This document shows positions 16,248 to 26,700 of a stretch of DNA of 64,000 bases, piece by piece. The translations under genes and the position numbers were made by a program. Each line of letters starts with the position of its first letter. The stretch's first letter is position 1. The notes under the pieces are model-generated. The model had not been told where the DNA came from. It did not search any database and worked only from the letters and a program-made list of their open reading frames with translations. The DNA is from Longimicrobium terrae. GTDB taxonomy: Bacteria > Gemmatimonadota > Gemmatimonadetes > Longimicrobiales > Longimicrobiaceae. The DNA is taken from NCBI RefSeq assembly GCF_014202995.1, contig NZ_JACHIA010000013.1:112412-176411 (forward strand), written 5' to 3'.

Positions 16248-16772
16248 ATGATGCCCCGCATGCCGTCCACGATCGCCGTCGTGGTGCTCGCGTGTGCCGC
16301 CGGCTGCATCCCGGGTGTGGTGACGGCTACCCTTTCTCCCCACATGGTTGGAGTGTACACGCAGGAAGACGGACGTCCCGTGCCGGGCGCCCGCATGCTG
16401 CTCTCGACCGCGGCCGGAGATTCTACCTGCATCCGGCCGACTTCTTCAACCGTCACGGACGCGGCGGGACGGTTCGAGTTCGCCGCGATCACGCGGCGGG
16501 AGCCCCTCATCCTGATCCCCCTCGATCGGGTATACTGCTTCTACGTCTGCGGCGAAAGCAGCGGCACACCGCTGGCGGGACACCCGGAGTGCGTCGGGGC
16601 GGAGACGCCGCCCAGCCAGTTGATCCAGTGCGTCGCGACGTACCAGATCCTGGACCGGACCAAGCCGCGGTTCGCATGCCGTACCCGTCCGCGGACGTAC
16701 TCGGTTGCGCGTTCGGGGCACGACGGACAGCGGACACCGATTCTTCTCCCATCCGGCGGCGGCCCGGCGTAG
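16248..16772 (+). CDS. Putative lipoprotein with carboxypeptidase-regulatory-like fold
   Basis: A 174-residue exported protein. The N-terminus has a hydrophobic segment ending in ACAAGC, a plausible lipobox with the lipid-carrying Cys at residue 20. The stretch EDGRPVPGARMLLST...VTDAAGRFEFAAI is the typical opening of a carboxypeptidase-regulatory-like (CarboxypepD_reg) beta-sandwich. Several Cys residues follow. Function is unknown. A 24-codon open frame that ends exactly at this start (stop overlapping ATGATG) could couple its translation. Confidence 0.6.
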   Translation: MMPRMPSTIAVVVLACAAGCIPGVVTATLSPHMVGVYTQEDGRPVPGARMLLSTAAGDSTCIRPTSSTVTDAAGRFEFAAITRREPLILIPLDRVYCFYVCGESSGTPLAGHPECVGAETPPSQLIQCVATYQILDRTKPRFACRTRPRTYSVARSGHDGQRTPILLPSGGGPA

Positions 16773-16806
16773 GGCATCCATCCGCGTCGCCGTTCGGTGG
16801 ATGACG

Positions 16807-16840
16807 GAAAAAACGGGTCCGTGCGGCTGCACGGACCCGT
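16807..16840. terminator. Bidirectional-type terminator between convergent genes
   Basis: Stem ACGGGTCCGT (16813-16822) with ACGGACCCGT (16831-16840) is preceded by six A. On the minus strand it is therefore a hairpin plus T-run ~45 bases after the stop of the DUF5916 gene. It also lies after the plus-strand lipoprotein gene. Confidence 0.8.
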
Positions 16841-16884
16841 CGTTCAATCATCCATCCCCGCCATCATCCAAACCCGCGGATGGA

Positions 16885-19581
16885 TCAGCCGCCGATCCAG
16901 TACGTCGCCTTGATGACGAACACGTTGTCGGCGTGCGAGCGGAACACGGCGCTGGCGTCGCGGCCGAAGTCGAACTCGCCGTACGGCTGCGATCCGCTGC
17001 GCTGCTGCTGCCACACAAAGAACAGCGTGCTCCCCGGGCGGTACTCCCACCGCAGCACCGCGTTGCCCCGCAGCGAGCGCACGTTGAAGCCGCCGTTGTC
17101 AAAGCGGAACCCCTCGTCCGTGGCCGGGTTGCCGTCCGTGTCCAGCCGGTAGCGCAACGGCCGCCCGCCCGCGTCCCGGTCCGTCACCGTCAGCTCCTGG
17201 TCGCTGAAGTCGCGCGTCCGCACCGTGCGCGGCCGCACGAACTCCTTGTAGTCGCTGTAGTCGCCCGTGGCCACGAAGGGCTGCGCGAACAGTTCCAGCG
17301 TCATTGTGGGGGTGAACGTCCAGTTTATCCGCGTGTTCATCGACACCACGTGCTGGTCGAGTTCCGCAAACACCACGCGCTGCCCCATGAAGTCCGTGGC
17401 GTTGGCGTCGGTGAAGCGCGCCACGAACTGCGAGGGATCGCGCTCGTGCGTGTACGACGGGCCCACGCTGATCTGCACGTTGGTGGCGGGCTTTACGCGG
17501 ATGCTGCCGTTGATCTCGGTGACCCCGCCGCCGTTGGCTGTGCCGCCGAAGCCGCCCCCGAGCGAGAAGACCACCCGCTGGCGCGAATCCGTGTTGATGG
17601 AGGGATTCAGGAACCAGCTCGCCGCGCGGCGCACCACCGGACCGCCCCGCGTCATGCGGTCGGTGTTCACTTCCGGACGGACGTGGCCGTAGAGAGAGAG
17701 GTCCCAGTTGTTCAGCAGGTTCACCTCGGAGTACTGGTGAAACTGCAGGTCCGTACGGTCGCCGTCAAAGTTGTACTGCTGCTGCCCGCCTCCCGAGATC
17801 CACATGGAGCGGTACCAGTTGGACGGCGTGGTGACGTTGCGCACCAGGTTGGCGTTCATCCACACGTAATCCGCCTGCGTGAGGAACGCCATGTCGTTCA
17901 CCTCGAACCCCGGGCTGCGATAGTTGGTGGAGGTTTCCCACATCCACGCGCCGCTTTCCTTGCTCATCCGCATGTATCCGCCAAAGCCGCGCAGCGCCGT
18001 GGCATCCGTGGCGTAGGCATCGGAAAAGATCCCGTTGCCGCCCCCGTCGCGGTCCGGCCGCTGAAAGTAGCGCGCGGAGGAGCGCTGCAGGCGGCGGATG
18101 GCGAGCGAATCGCCCATCACGTTGGAGAGCGCCACGTTCCCCATCAGCCGGTACGTCTGGTTCTTCCAGTACAGGTTCCAGTCGGCGCCCACGGCCTCGG
18201 CGTGCGTGGCAAGCTGGCCGCGCAGCGCCTGGCCGTCGTCGCCAAAGCGGCGGACCACGGAGGTGCCCATCAATCCCCACGTACGGCTGCCGCCACCGGA
18301 GGTGCGCTTTACCCGGCCCATCAGGTAGTTGGTGAACGGCTCCACGGTCGTCTCTTGGCCGGTGCCGTCCGCGTTGCGCACGTAGCCCACCTCGCGCGCG
18401 GTCACCGCCTCCACCGCACCGATCTGCCAGCCGCCCGCCGTGCGGCCCGTCAGCTTGGCGGCGCCCAGGAGGCGGGTGTTGGCCGGCGCGTCCTGGTAGT
18501 CGTACCCGCCCGGCAGCCCGCCCTGCGGCGCGCGCCCGATGCGGCGGGAATAGAACAGCGACATTCCGCTCACGTTGCTGCAGGTAAAGCAGTTCAATCC
18601 GCCGAAGCTCAGCAGCCCGCTCCCTTCCACGAAGAAGGGGCGCTTCTCATCGAAGTAGCTTTCAAACGCGCTCAGGTTCACCACCGCCGGGTCCTGCTCC
18701 ACCTGCCCGAAGTCCGGGTTGATGGTGGCGGAAAGGGTCAGGTTGCTCCCCAGCAGCGCCCGCACGTCCGCCCCCACGCGCGTGTCGTAGGCGCGCGCTT
18801 CCTGAAACGGGCTGCCGGACTGCGTGGGCTCCACGTACGAGGCGCGCGCCACGGCGTACGGCATGATCTCCAGCCCGCGCGGCCGGTTCTCGATGCGCAT
18901 GCCGGACAGGTGGCCGTAGCGCGCCGGCCCGCCGGACTCCTGGCGGCCGTAGAACGACCACAGCGAGCTCTCGTTCAGCCGCTGTACGTAGCGCAGCACC
19001 TGCAATCCCCACGTCTGCTCCACCGCGTTGCTGAAGCGCAGCTGGTTCCAGGGAATGCGCATTTCCGCCGTCCATCCCGCCGAGTCGATGCGCGTCTGCA
19101 CGGTCCACACGGGGTCCCACGAGGGGTCGGCGCTGGGCGAGGCCTGGCCGGCGTCGTACTTGACGCCGGAGGGGTTCACCTGAAGCACCGTGCGCCCGGC
19201 GTGGTCGTGATAGGTGTCGAACACCAGCTGCAGATAATCGCTCTCCACGCTCTGGTCGCGGCGGGTGAGCTGCGTGTTCACCCCGGCCGCGCCCAGCGAA
19301 TCGAACATGCGCGCGCCGATGTACAGCGCGCTCTCGTCGTACGCGAAACGGACTTCGGTGCGCTGGGCGGGCTCGCCCTCGCGGGGCTGCTGCTGGCGGA
19401 AACCGGTGGCCGGCTCCGGCGTGGCCCACACGCCCTCATCCAGCTTGCCGTCCAGGACGATGTCGCGCGCGGGGTGCGCCGCGACTCCCGGTACGGGGGA
19501 GGGCTGCGTCTGGCTCTGCGCGGCGCGGGGCACCGCGGCCAGCAGCAGGGCGGCGGTCAGGACGAACGTATGAGTGCGCAT
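16885..19581 (-). CDS. DUF5916 outer-membrane protein with N-terminal CBM9-like domain
   Basis: An 898-residue exported protein. A signal peptide (about 1-23, ending AQSQ) is followed by a carbohydrate-binding family 9-like domain (about 40-230), with the hallmark IVLDGKLDEGVWATPE opening, YIGARMFD and WTAEMRIPWNQLRFS. A DUF5916 beta-barrel-like region (about 240-898) then carries the family landmark EKRPFFVEGSGLL and many alternating aromatic strands to the C-terminus. The family is typical of Gemmatimonadota, Bacteroidota and Acidobacteriota and is thought to be an outer-membrane protein, perhaps for glycan or metal-organic uptake; the substrate is unproven. It is a single gene with its own terminator. 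Confidence 0.88.
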   Translation of the reverse strand: MRTHTFVLTAALLLAAVPRAAQSQTQPSPVPGVAAHPARDIVLDGKLDEGVWATPEPATGFRQQQPREGEPAQRTEVRFAYDESALYIGARMFDSLGAAGVNTQLTRRDQSVESDYLQLVFDTYHDHAGRTVLQVNPSGVKYDAGQASPSADPSWDPVWTVQTRIDSAGWTAEMRIPWNQLRFSNAVEQTWGLQVLRYVQRLNESSLWSFYGRQESGGPARYGHLSGMRIENRPRGLEIMPYAVARASYVEPTQSGSPFQEARAYDTRVGADVRALLGSNLTLSATINPDFGQVEQDPAVVNLSAFESYFDEKRPFFVEGSGLLSFGGLNCFTCSNVSGMSLFYSRRIGRAPQGGLPGGYDYQDAPANTRLLGAAKLTGRTAGGWQIGAVEAVTAREVGYVRNADGTGQETTVEPFTNYLMGRVKRTSGGGSRTWGLMGTSVVRRFGDDGQALRGQLATHAEAVGADWNLYWKNQTYRLMGNVALSNVMGDSLAIRRLQRSSARYFQRPDRDGGGNGIFSDAYATDATALRGFGGYMRMSKESGAWMWETSTNYRSPGFEVNDMAFLTQADYVWMNANLVRNVTTPSNWYRSMWISGGGQQQYNFDGDRTDLQFHQYSEVNLLNNWDLSLYGHVRPEVNTDRMTRGGPVVRRAASWFLNPSINTDSRQRVVFSLGGGFGGTANGGGVTEINGSIRVKPATNVQISVGPSYTHERDPSQFVARFTDANATDFMGQRVVFAELDQHVVSMNTRINWTFTPTMTLELFAQPFVATGDYSDYKEFVRPRTVRTRDFSDQELTVTDRDAGGRPLRYRLDTDGNPATDEGFRFDNGGFNVRSLRGNAVLRWEYRPGSTLFFVWQQQRSGSQPYGEFDFGRDASAVFRSHADNVFVIKATYWIGG

Positions 19582-19761
19582 CGGGCGGCACGGTGGGCTC
19601 GGGCGTGGTTGAAACGAACAGGTACTCAGATGCGCGACCCGCCCAAAAGGTTTGATCCTCTCTGTCCGGATCCGCGTGCAGAATGCCGAAGCGGACGGCC
19701 GCGCGGGATGGGGCGGATAACCTGTCCAGAAAGCGCGTTTTGTGGATGGACGGCAAAGGAA

Positions 19762-19789
19762 AGGGCGGCACCCGTCGTGGTGCCGCCCT
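19762..19789. terminator. Hairpin terminator separated from its gene by a MITE-like repeat
   Basis: An 11-bp stem, AGGGCGGCACC (19762-19772) with GGTGCCGCCCT (19779-19789), preceded by AAGGA. It looks like a terminator for the minus-strand lipoprotein gene ending at 20009, but it lies 220 bases away. The repeat element at 19866-19969 sits between the two. Confidence 0.55.
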
Positions 19790-19865
19790 CGTGCCTGCGT
19801 GGTCCGCTGGCGATGTGGATGCCGGGTATCGCGCTACCCCGTTCCGCGGAGGATCGAAACAGAAA

Positions 19866-19969
19866 TCTCACGCAGAGCAGCAGAGGAGCAGAGAAAGACG
19901 GGAAGAGACGATGCCGTTCGCCGCCTCGATCCTTGTCCCTTCTCTGCGTCTCTGCTGCTCTGCGTGAGA
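19866..19969. repeat. 104-bp MITE-like element with 29-bp inverted repeats
   Basis: Arms 19866-19894 and 19941-19969 match at 26 of 29 positions and are built of CTCACGCAGAG and CAGAGA pieces. The 46-base middle is unrelated. The arm style (CTCACGC-R-GAG repeated) resembles the 49-bp arms around the GxxExxY gene at 1962-2521, with A in place of G. No gene lies inside. The rest of the 427-bp space 19582-20008 holds only the hairpin at 19762. Confidence 0.75.
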
Positions 19970-20008
19970 ATTTTTCCTGCGGATTGTTCGCGCCGCCAGG
20001 AGCTGGCG

Positions 20009-20602
20009 TCAGAACGTCTGGATGGGGACGTCGAAGCGGCCGTCCGCGATGGTGAGCGGATGAAGCGGATCGTTCGCGAGGGCCGCGGTGCCGCTGAACT
20101 CGCCGCGAACGCGCCGGGCGGAGATTTCCGTGATCCGCACGCTGCCGAGAACCACGATGTACGCCTTTCCCGCCAGCGTCGCCAGCGACGGGTTCAGTCC
20201 CAGCGCGACGGCGTCCAGCGCCGGCGCAAACGCACCGGTGCGGCACTCGGCGGCGCCCTGCTGGTTGCACGCGACGGGGTTGAACGAGTACGTCCCCGCC
20301 TGCCGCGCGTCCCCCAGCCCCAGCGTGAACACGTCCACCGCGCTCCCGCTCGCCGGCCGCGCGGCGGCCACGGTAAGCGTGTTTCCGCGCCGCACGGCCG
20401 CCGCGGCGCCGCCCGGCAGAATCAGGGCGTCGGCGGGAAGCGTCAGCTCGCCATCGGCGGAAAAGGTGCCGTTGATGGGGTCACGGTAGGTGAACGACAG
20501 GCTGCCCCGCGGATCGAACTGCTCGCCCGTGGCGCTGTCCCCGCACCCGGCGAAGACGAACGCGAGCAGCAGCGCGATCAGCGGCAGAGGGGAAAGGCGC
20601 AT
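20009..20602 (-). CDS. Putative lipoprotein, unknown function
   Basis: A 197-residue exported lipoprotein. The signal sequence ends in lipobox VFAGC, with the Cys at about residue 20. The mature part reads as a beta-rich domain (GSLSFTYRDPINGTFSADGE at its start) with two Cys that could pair (ACNQQGAAEC). A VRGEFSGTA segment precedes the end. I do not recognise the family; similar single-domain lipoproteins with FxYxGxxxGxFxAxG openings occur in Gemmatimonadota. It is followed downstream by a repeat element. Confidence 0.7.
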   Translation of the reverse strand: MRLSPLPLIALLLAFVFAGCGDSATGEQFDPRGSLSFTYRDPINGTFSADGELTLPADALILPGGAAAAVRRGNTLTVAAARPASGSAVDVFTLGLGDARQAGTYSFNPVACNQQGAAECRTGAFAPALDAVALGLNPSLATLAGKAYIVVLGSVRITEISARRVRGEFSGTAALANDPLHPLTIADGRFDVPIQTF

Positions 20603-20638
20603 GGGATCTTCTCCTGCGATGGTGTTGATCGTGTGCCG

Positions 20639-21409
20639 TCAGCGGCGGACGGGGCCCACGCCGCGGCGCTCGCGGTTGCCGCGCCGTTCCGTGCGCCCGT
20701 TCCATCCGTTTGGCGTCGCGCTGGTGAGCCAGTGCTGCGTGCCGGCGATGCGGTTGATCTCCGCGATGGCGTTCAGCCGCTGGCGCATTTCATCATGCGT
20801 CAGCACCGGTGCGTCCGAGTAGCCGGGGTGCTCCTGGCTCATCAGCCGCTCGATGGCGTGCTCGTCCGCGTCCTCCAGCGCCTCCAGCCACTCGTTCAGA
20901 AAGATGGTGATCTTGCACTCTTCCAGCGCCCGGTGGATCAGCTCCCGCGGAGACAGGCCCGACGCGGCGGACATGAACGAGAAGTCGTAGCCCGCGCCCA
21001 GGATCTTGCGGAACACCCACGCCGCGCGCGACATGTGGAAGTCCGACGTAACCACGCGGATGGATGTCCATCCGTTGGGCTCCAGAAACTGCTCGCGCAC
21101 GAAGTAGGCGTTGCCCAGCGTGTCCTTGGCCTCTTCTTCCAGCAGAATCGCCTCCGCCGGCACCTTCATCTCCCGCGCGAGCGCGCCCATGGCCGCCGCC
21201 TCCGTCACCGGCGGATCGTCGTCCATCAGCCCGCACCGCCCGCTGAAGATGATGCGCGGCGCGATGTTGCGCCGGTACAGCTCCACCGCCCGCTGCACGC
21301 GCGTGCGCCCCACGACGGGAAGGGTGCCGTCCGGCAGCACCCCTCCGCCCAGGACGACGATGGCGTCCGCCGGGTAGTATCCCCCGTCCTCGATTTCCCG
21401 CTCCGTCAC
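20639..21409 (-). CDS. YdcF/SanA-like DUF218 protein
   Basis: A 256-residue DUF218 protein. It shows the family signatures ADAIVVLGGGV near the N-terminus, GRTRVQRAVELYR, IIFSGRCG, an acidic E-A-A-A-M helix, DTLGNAYFVRE, and VTSDFHMSRAAWVFRKIL. DUF218 proteins (YdcF, SanA, ElyC) act in envelope processes. This one lacks the usual membrane anchor and has a long Arg-rich tail. Its start overlaps the stop of the glycosyltransferase gene by 4 bases, so they are co-translated and may act on the same glycan. Confidence 0.85.
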   Translation of the reverse strand: MTEREIEDGGYYPADAIVVLGGGVLPDGTLPVVGRTRVQRAVELYRRNIAPRIIFSGRCGLMDDDPPVTEAAAMGALAREMKVPAEAILLEEEAKDTLGNAYFVREQFLEPNGWTSIRVVTSDFHMSRAAWVFRKILGAGYDFSFMSAASGLSPRELIHRALEECKITIFLNEWLEALEDADEHAIERLMSQEHPGYSDAPVLTHDEMRQRLNAIAEINRIAGTQHWLTSATPNGWNGRTERRGNRERRGVGPVRR

Positions 21410-23049
21410 AACTCGTTCAGCTCCTGGTGCAGCGTGCGCGCGACGCTGGTCCAGTCGAACCGCTCGCGCGCCACGCGGTACAGCGTTTCCTTGTGCTTCT
21501 CGCCCATGTCCAGCGCCGCGGGCACCCGCCGCACGATGTCGGCGACGGTGCGCTCCGTGGCGGGATCCAGCTTCATCGCGTCCCCGTCGCCCGCGGGCAG
21601 GCTGTCGGCGACGGCGTCGATGCTGGCCTTCATCCCCGCGAAGTAGGTGCCCAGGGGAAAGCTACCGGCGGCGAGCGCTTCCAGAAACACCAGCGGGCCG
21701 GCTTCCTTGACCACGGAGGGAAAGACCGCCGCGTCGCAGCAGGGGAAAAGGAAGGCCAGCTCGCGGTGCGTCAGGTATCCGGTAAAGATGACGCGGTCCG
21801 GGCGGACGTGGTCGCGCGCGGCCTGGTAGTACGCGTCCAGTTCGCCGCGCGCCTCCACCTGCTCCAGAAAGCGCGCCACCTGCGTGAGTTCCGCGCCCTC
21901 CGACTCCCCCTCCGGCGCGCCCTCCAGGTCGCGCCCCCACGCCACGATCGTCTGCACCAGTTCGCGCTCGCCATGCTCCAGCGCCCACAGCAGCGCCTCC
22001 AGCGGCCGGCGCAGCGGGCCGTGCCCCACGATGATCAGCCGCATCTCCGGCCGTTCGCGCAGAATGAAGGGGAGCGCCGCCACCACGCCCTGAATCCCCT
22101 TGGTGGAGATCAGCCGCCCCACGAAGAGCAGCGTGGGATCGCTTTCCCAGTGGATGGCGTCCAGCCGCGCCTCCACCTCCGCGTCGGGCGCCTTGCCGTC
22201 GTACGCGGGCTCCTCCGCCAGCAGTTCGCGCAGTTCATCGTGCCCCATGCCGCCGCGCAGCCGGGCCAGCATGGGCTCCGAGTGGCCGGGCTGGCGGCCG
22301 CGCGGCGTGTCCGCGAGCACCGCCGCCATCCGCGCCGCCATCTCGCGCCGTCCGGAGCGCGGAACGGGCTGAAACTGGCTGGTGTCCACGCCCAGGTGCA
22401 GGTCCATGAACTTGTCTTCCAGCCCCGGCACGTCGCCCAGGATGGTGCGCACCCGCTGGCGCATTTCGTCTCCGTGCACGAACACGAGCGAGGCGTCGGT
22501 GAACGCGCTTACCGCCATCGTGTGATAGCGCTTCTGCCGCTTGACCGCGAACTCCAGCGCGCTCCCGTGCGGCATGATGGAAAACGGAACGCCCGTGGCC
22601 GCCTTCACCCGTTGCGCCACCACGGACATCAGCACCGCGTGGTTGGCGTGGATGGCCGTGATCCCCTGCTCCTTGACGATGCGCAGGAGCGCGCGGGTGT
22701 TGCGCTGCACGTACTCCTCGACCTCGTCGTCCGGCAGGTCCACCAGCGGCACCACGCGCGGGAACTCCTCGTACTTGTCCCACACGTAGACGGGAAGCGT
22801 GTCGCCCAGGTCAGGCTGGTGCAGAATGCAGCAGCCGGAGGTGGAGGGCGCGCGCCGGAAGCGGGTTTCCACCGTGCCGTCCGGGCGGTAGAAGCGCGCC
22901 TCGCTGATGAATTCGTAGCGCTCGGGATGGTTTTCCTGCGCCATCAGGTGCACCGTTTCGCCTTGGCGGCAGAGCGATTCCACGATGGAGCGCGTCCAGA
23001 GATTGCTGCCGGAGCCTTCGAGCAGGTAGCCGTGCAGAATGCAGATCAT
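21406..23049 (-). CDS. GT4-family glycosyltransferase
   Basis: A 547-residue group 1 (GT4, GT-B fold) glycosyltransferase. The N-terminal half starts MICILHGYLLEGSGSN, with the Gly-rich donor-cleft loop. The C-terminal half has FVGRLISTKGIQGV, RLIIVGHGPLRRPLE and the E-x7-E-like motif in KEAGPLVFLEALAAG, which binds the nucleotide sugar. A ~60-residue insertion (about 235-300) makes it longer than usual. No membrane segment is seen. Sugar and acceptor are unknown. It is the first gene of a two-gene unit with the DUF218 gene. Confidence 0.88.
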   Translation of the reverse strand: MICILHGYLLEGSGSNLWTRSIVESLCRQGETVHLMAQENHPERYEFISEARFYRPDGTVETRFRRAPSTSGCCILHQPDLGDTLPVYVWDKYEEFPRVVPLVDLPDDEVEEYVQRNTRALLRIVKEQGITAIHANHAVLMSVVAQRVKAATGVPFSIMPHGSALEFAVKRQKRYHTMAVSAFTDASLVFVHGDEMRQRVRTILGDVPGLEDKFMDLHLGVDTSQFQPVPRSGRREMAARMAAVLADTPRGRQPGHSEPMLARLRGGMGHDELRELLAEEPAYDGKAPDAEVEARLDAIHWESDPTLLFVGRLISTKGIQGVVAALPFILRERPEMRLIIVGHGPLRRPLEALLWALEHGERELVQTIVAWGRDLEGAPEGESEGAELTQVARFLEQVEARGELDAYYQAARDHVRPDRVIFTGYLTHRELAFLFPCCDAAVFPSVVKEAGPLVFLEALAAGSFPLGTYFAGMKASIDAVADSLPAGDGDAMKLDPATERTVADIVRRVPAALDMGEKHKETLYRVARERFDWTSVARTLHQELNEL

Positions 23050-23703
23050 GGGACCTCGGGGCGGCGGGAAGCCCGCTCACCTGCGCAATCCCCCGGCCAC
23101 GCTCCGTGGCCTGCGCGTCCCGGCGAGTTTGGGGTGGATGGGGTCCGTCGCCTGCCGCCCCCGGTCTGGAGGGCTCCGTCCCGGGCTCCCGGAGCGGCTC
23201 CAAGGACGGGCCGGGATGCTCGCCCATGTCCGCGGCCGTGCCCGCCCGATGGGGACGTACGCGCCACACTCTCGCATCCAGATCGGCGTTCGGTAAACAC
23301 TTCGCGATCTCCCCGTATCAAATCGCGCCAACCTGGCAGGGTGAGGAGCATCCCGTGTTGTGGTGATGATTGGCGTAAAACAGGTTGTGCACGTTGCGCA
23401 TCCCAGGGAAAGTCGACATCGCATCACGATGGATATCATCCACCGGGAACGCCGGAAGCGTCGCGGAGGGGAGGAGAGTTCCGCACGGTTGCAGCGACAG
23501 GGATGCCGCCGGTGATCACCGGGGTGCGTCTCCGCGGGAGATGAGCATTTCTGGCGGATTTCACAAGTGTACGGCGGAAAGCCGGCACTCTCGGGACCGC
23601 TATTACGCGCCAGCTTACAACCTTTCAAGGGCGCGGTTATCATCGGTCTGCATCACGGCGCGGCCCCCGTCTTCCCCGGGCCGCATTCCTTCCAGACGCT
23701 TCC
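23050..23703. other. Gene-free divergent region upstream of rhs
   Basis: 654 bases between the divergent glycosyltransferase and rhs genes. I see no convincing gene, repeat or RNA here. Base composition falls in GC toward 23340-23640, as expected for promoters. It must hold the promoters of both genes, but no confident -35/-10 pair can be named. Confidence 0.4.
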
Positions 23704-26700
23704 ATGCCGCAACACTTCCGCTCCGCCCTCGCCCGCCATGCGCGGGTACTCGTCTTCGTCCCCTTCCTCTCCGCCGTGGGCTGGCTGGGCCTGCGCGAAC
23801 TCGCGGCCCGTCCATCCGCACCCGCGCGACCGGCCACCAGCGCGGAGCACGCGGTTTCATCCGCTTCCCGTTCTGACAAGCGGCATGCGGCCCCGCGGGC
23901 AGGCACGGCCGCGAGCGGGACGGCGGCTGCGTTCGCGCCGCCCACGCCGCCCGTGCCGCCCTCCCCGCTCCCCGTGCTCAGCGAGGTGGTGCGGATGGCG
24001 TACCGCCAGGTGCTGGACCGCGATGCGACGGCGGCGGAGATCACGGCGCGCGTGTCCTGGATCTCCACCGGGGGCGGAACGGTGGCGGCGCTGGTGGCGG
24101 ATCTGGCGAAGTCGGCGGAGTACCAGGCGGCGTTCGTGACCGGCCACGGCGCCGACGTGGCGGTGGACTCGCTGTTCCGCCACCTGTGGGACCGGCCCGC
24201 CACCCCGGCGGAGGTGACCAAGTGGAGCCCGCGGGTCACGGCCGGCAACTACCGGCAGGTGGTGGACTCCATTCAGGCGGACTGGTACCCGGCGGAGCAG
24301 TTCGGGCGCGACGCGGTGCCCGGCCGCCCCGTGACGCACTGGGACTCGCGCGCGCCGGTGATGGTGGTGCCGGGCGCGGGGACGGACGCCTCGCGCGGCC
24401 AGTGCCTGAGCGCGCCGGCCGGCCTGGACGGCGTGTACGAGTGCGGCGAACTGCGGGTGGCGCACGCGCTTCCCGCCGTCCGCGTGCTGAACCGCAGCCG
24501 CGCCCCCACGCTTCTGTACGGCAGCGACCAGGCGCACCCGATTCCCACGTTCGGCGTCTACGTGACGCCGCCGACGGGGCGTGCCGCGCTGACGCAGGTG
24601 ACTGTGCGCGTTCACACGGGGCGCAGCATGCCGGAGGCGGGGGTGCTGCAGGCGCAGGCCACCTGGCCGGGGAGCAACTTCACCCCGGGACAGACCAGCC
24701 ACGTCTCGCTGAGCTACAACGCGCTCGAACAGAACACGGGCGTGTACGACTACTTCCTCGTGGTTACCGCCACCTACGCGGACGGACAGACGCAGGACTG
24801 GATCCGGCGTGGACGGTTCGCGATCGTGAACCGCCGGAACAGCCCGTTCGGCCGGGGCTGGTGGCTTGCCGGGCTGGAGCAGCTGGTGCTCTCGCCCAGC
24901 AACAACGGCTACAAGGAGATCCTGTGGGTGGGCGGGGACGGGAGCACGCGTCTGTACCAGCAGGGTCCGCTGGCGCGCGACAACGGGATCTGGGTGGCCC
25001 GCAACCCGGGCGGGCGGCCGGACACGCTGCGCACGAACACCACCTACCAGGACGCGGCGTACGTGCGGCGGCTGCGCAACGGCGCCAGCATCTACTACAG
25101 CGCGGACGGCAGCCACATCGCCACCGTGGATGTGCTGGACCGGCACACGCACTTCTGGCACGACTCCGGACGGCTGCAGGCCGTGTTCACGCCCACGGGC
25201 GTGGGCTACCTGGCCCACAAGCCGCCGTTCCGCTTCTACTACGACGCGAACGGCCGCCTGAACCGCGTGACCTCGCCCGACCTGGCGGGCAACGCGGCCC
25301 GCACCGTCACGCTGGGTCCGGACGCAACGGGGCGGCAGCTGTGGATCAAGGATCCGGGCGTGCCGGCGCGGCAGTTTCAGTACGGTGAAAACACCGAGCC
25401 CGGCCGGATGACGCGGAGCATCAGCCTGCGCGGCACCACGACGCGCTACGAGTACGACTGGGGCGCCGAGCTGTCCCGCGCGACCGTGTGGATGGGCGAC
25501 CCGGCAAAGGACATCGGGTACGTGTACTACAACGCATCCACGCGCGGGACCCCCAACATGGGCCCGCCCGTCCCCGCCGCGCAGGTCATCACCACCATCG
25601 ACGGGCCGCGCCAGAACGCGGCGGACACCACGCGCTTCTGGCTGGACCGGTGGGGCGGGCCGGTGGCGGCGCAGGACCCGCTTGGGGCTGTGACCACCGT
25701 CACCCGCGGCGATACCCGCTTTCCCGCGCTGCCGACGGAAACGGTGGCGCCCAACGGACTGCGCTCCACGGCCGAGTACGACGCGCGCGGCCGGGTGGTG
25801 TCGACGCAGGTGATCAACCCGCTGAACGACGGGCGGAACTCGCGGACCACCGTGCTCTACGACGACACGTGGGACGCGCCGGTGCGGCTCGCCCGATACG
25901 AGGTCTCGTCGACCGGTGCCCTGACGCAGCTGGTGGGCAAGGACACCATGGCGTACGACGCGGCGACGGGGAACCGGCTGTGGCAGCAGCTGGGGAGCGA
26001 CGCCGGGCGGCGGGTGAACTACGGGTACTATCCCGCGGGCAGCGCGTTCGCCGGGATGCCGGCCACCGTGCGCACGCCGTCCAACGTGGAGCACGGGGTG
26101 ATGGGCGACTCCATCTACTACGACGGGGTCGGGAACATGGCCTCGACGGTGAGCCCCACCAAGATCCGTACCGAGTACGTGAACGACGGCCTGGGGCGCC
26201 CGTGGGTGACCAAGAGTCCGGTGGACCCGGCGAATGGCCTCTTCCGCCGCGACAGCGTCGTGTACGACTCGGCGGGCCGCGTGGCGCTGACCGTCAGCCG
26301 CGGGCCGGCGCTGTCCATGGTCGTCGGCGATCCGGCCTACAGCGCCCCGTGGACCACGCCGGAGGAACGCCTGTTCGTGGAGAACGTGTACAACACGTAT
26401 GGCGAGTTGGCGACGGTGCGCCGGTGGGCGGTGCCCGACACCGCGCACGTGGGCGTGTTCTCCACCGGCTTCGAGTACGATCCGGCGGGTCGCAAGACGG
26501 TGGAGATCGCCGCGGACGGAAAGCGTGACTCCACGGAGTACGACAACGCAGGCAACGCGGTGGCGGTCACCAACCGGCTCCGGTACCGCATCACGATGAC
26601 GTACGACGCATTGAACCGGCTGCGTACGCGCACCCTGCCGGCCACGAGGACGAATCCGCGCTACGTCGATTCCGTTGGATACGGAAAGGCCTTCAATTTT

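Noticed and set aside
16705..20055. An ~1,100-codon plus-strand frame opposite the DUF5916 gene
   Set aside because: Low-complexity His/Arg/Val-rich sequence; the minus-strand reading has a signal peptide and recognisable domains.
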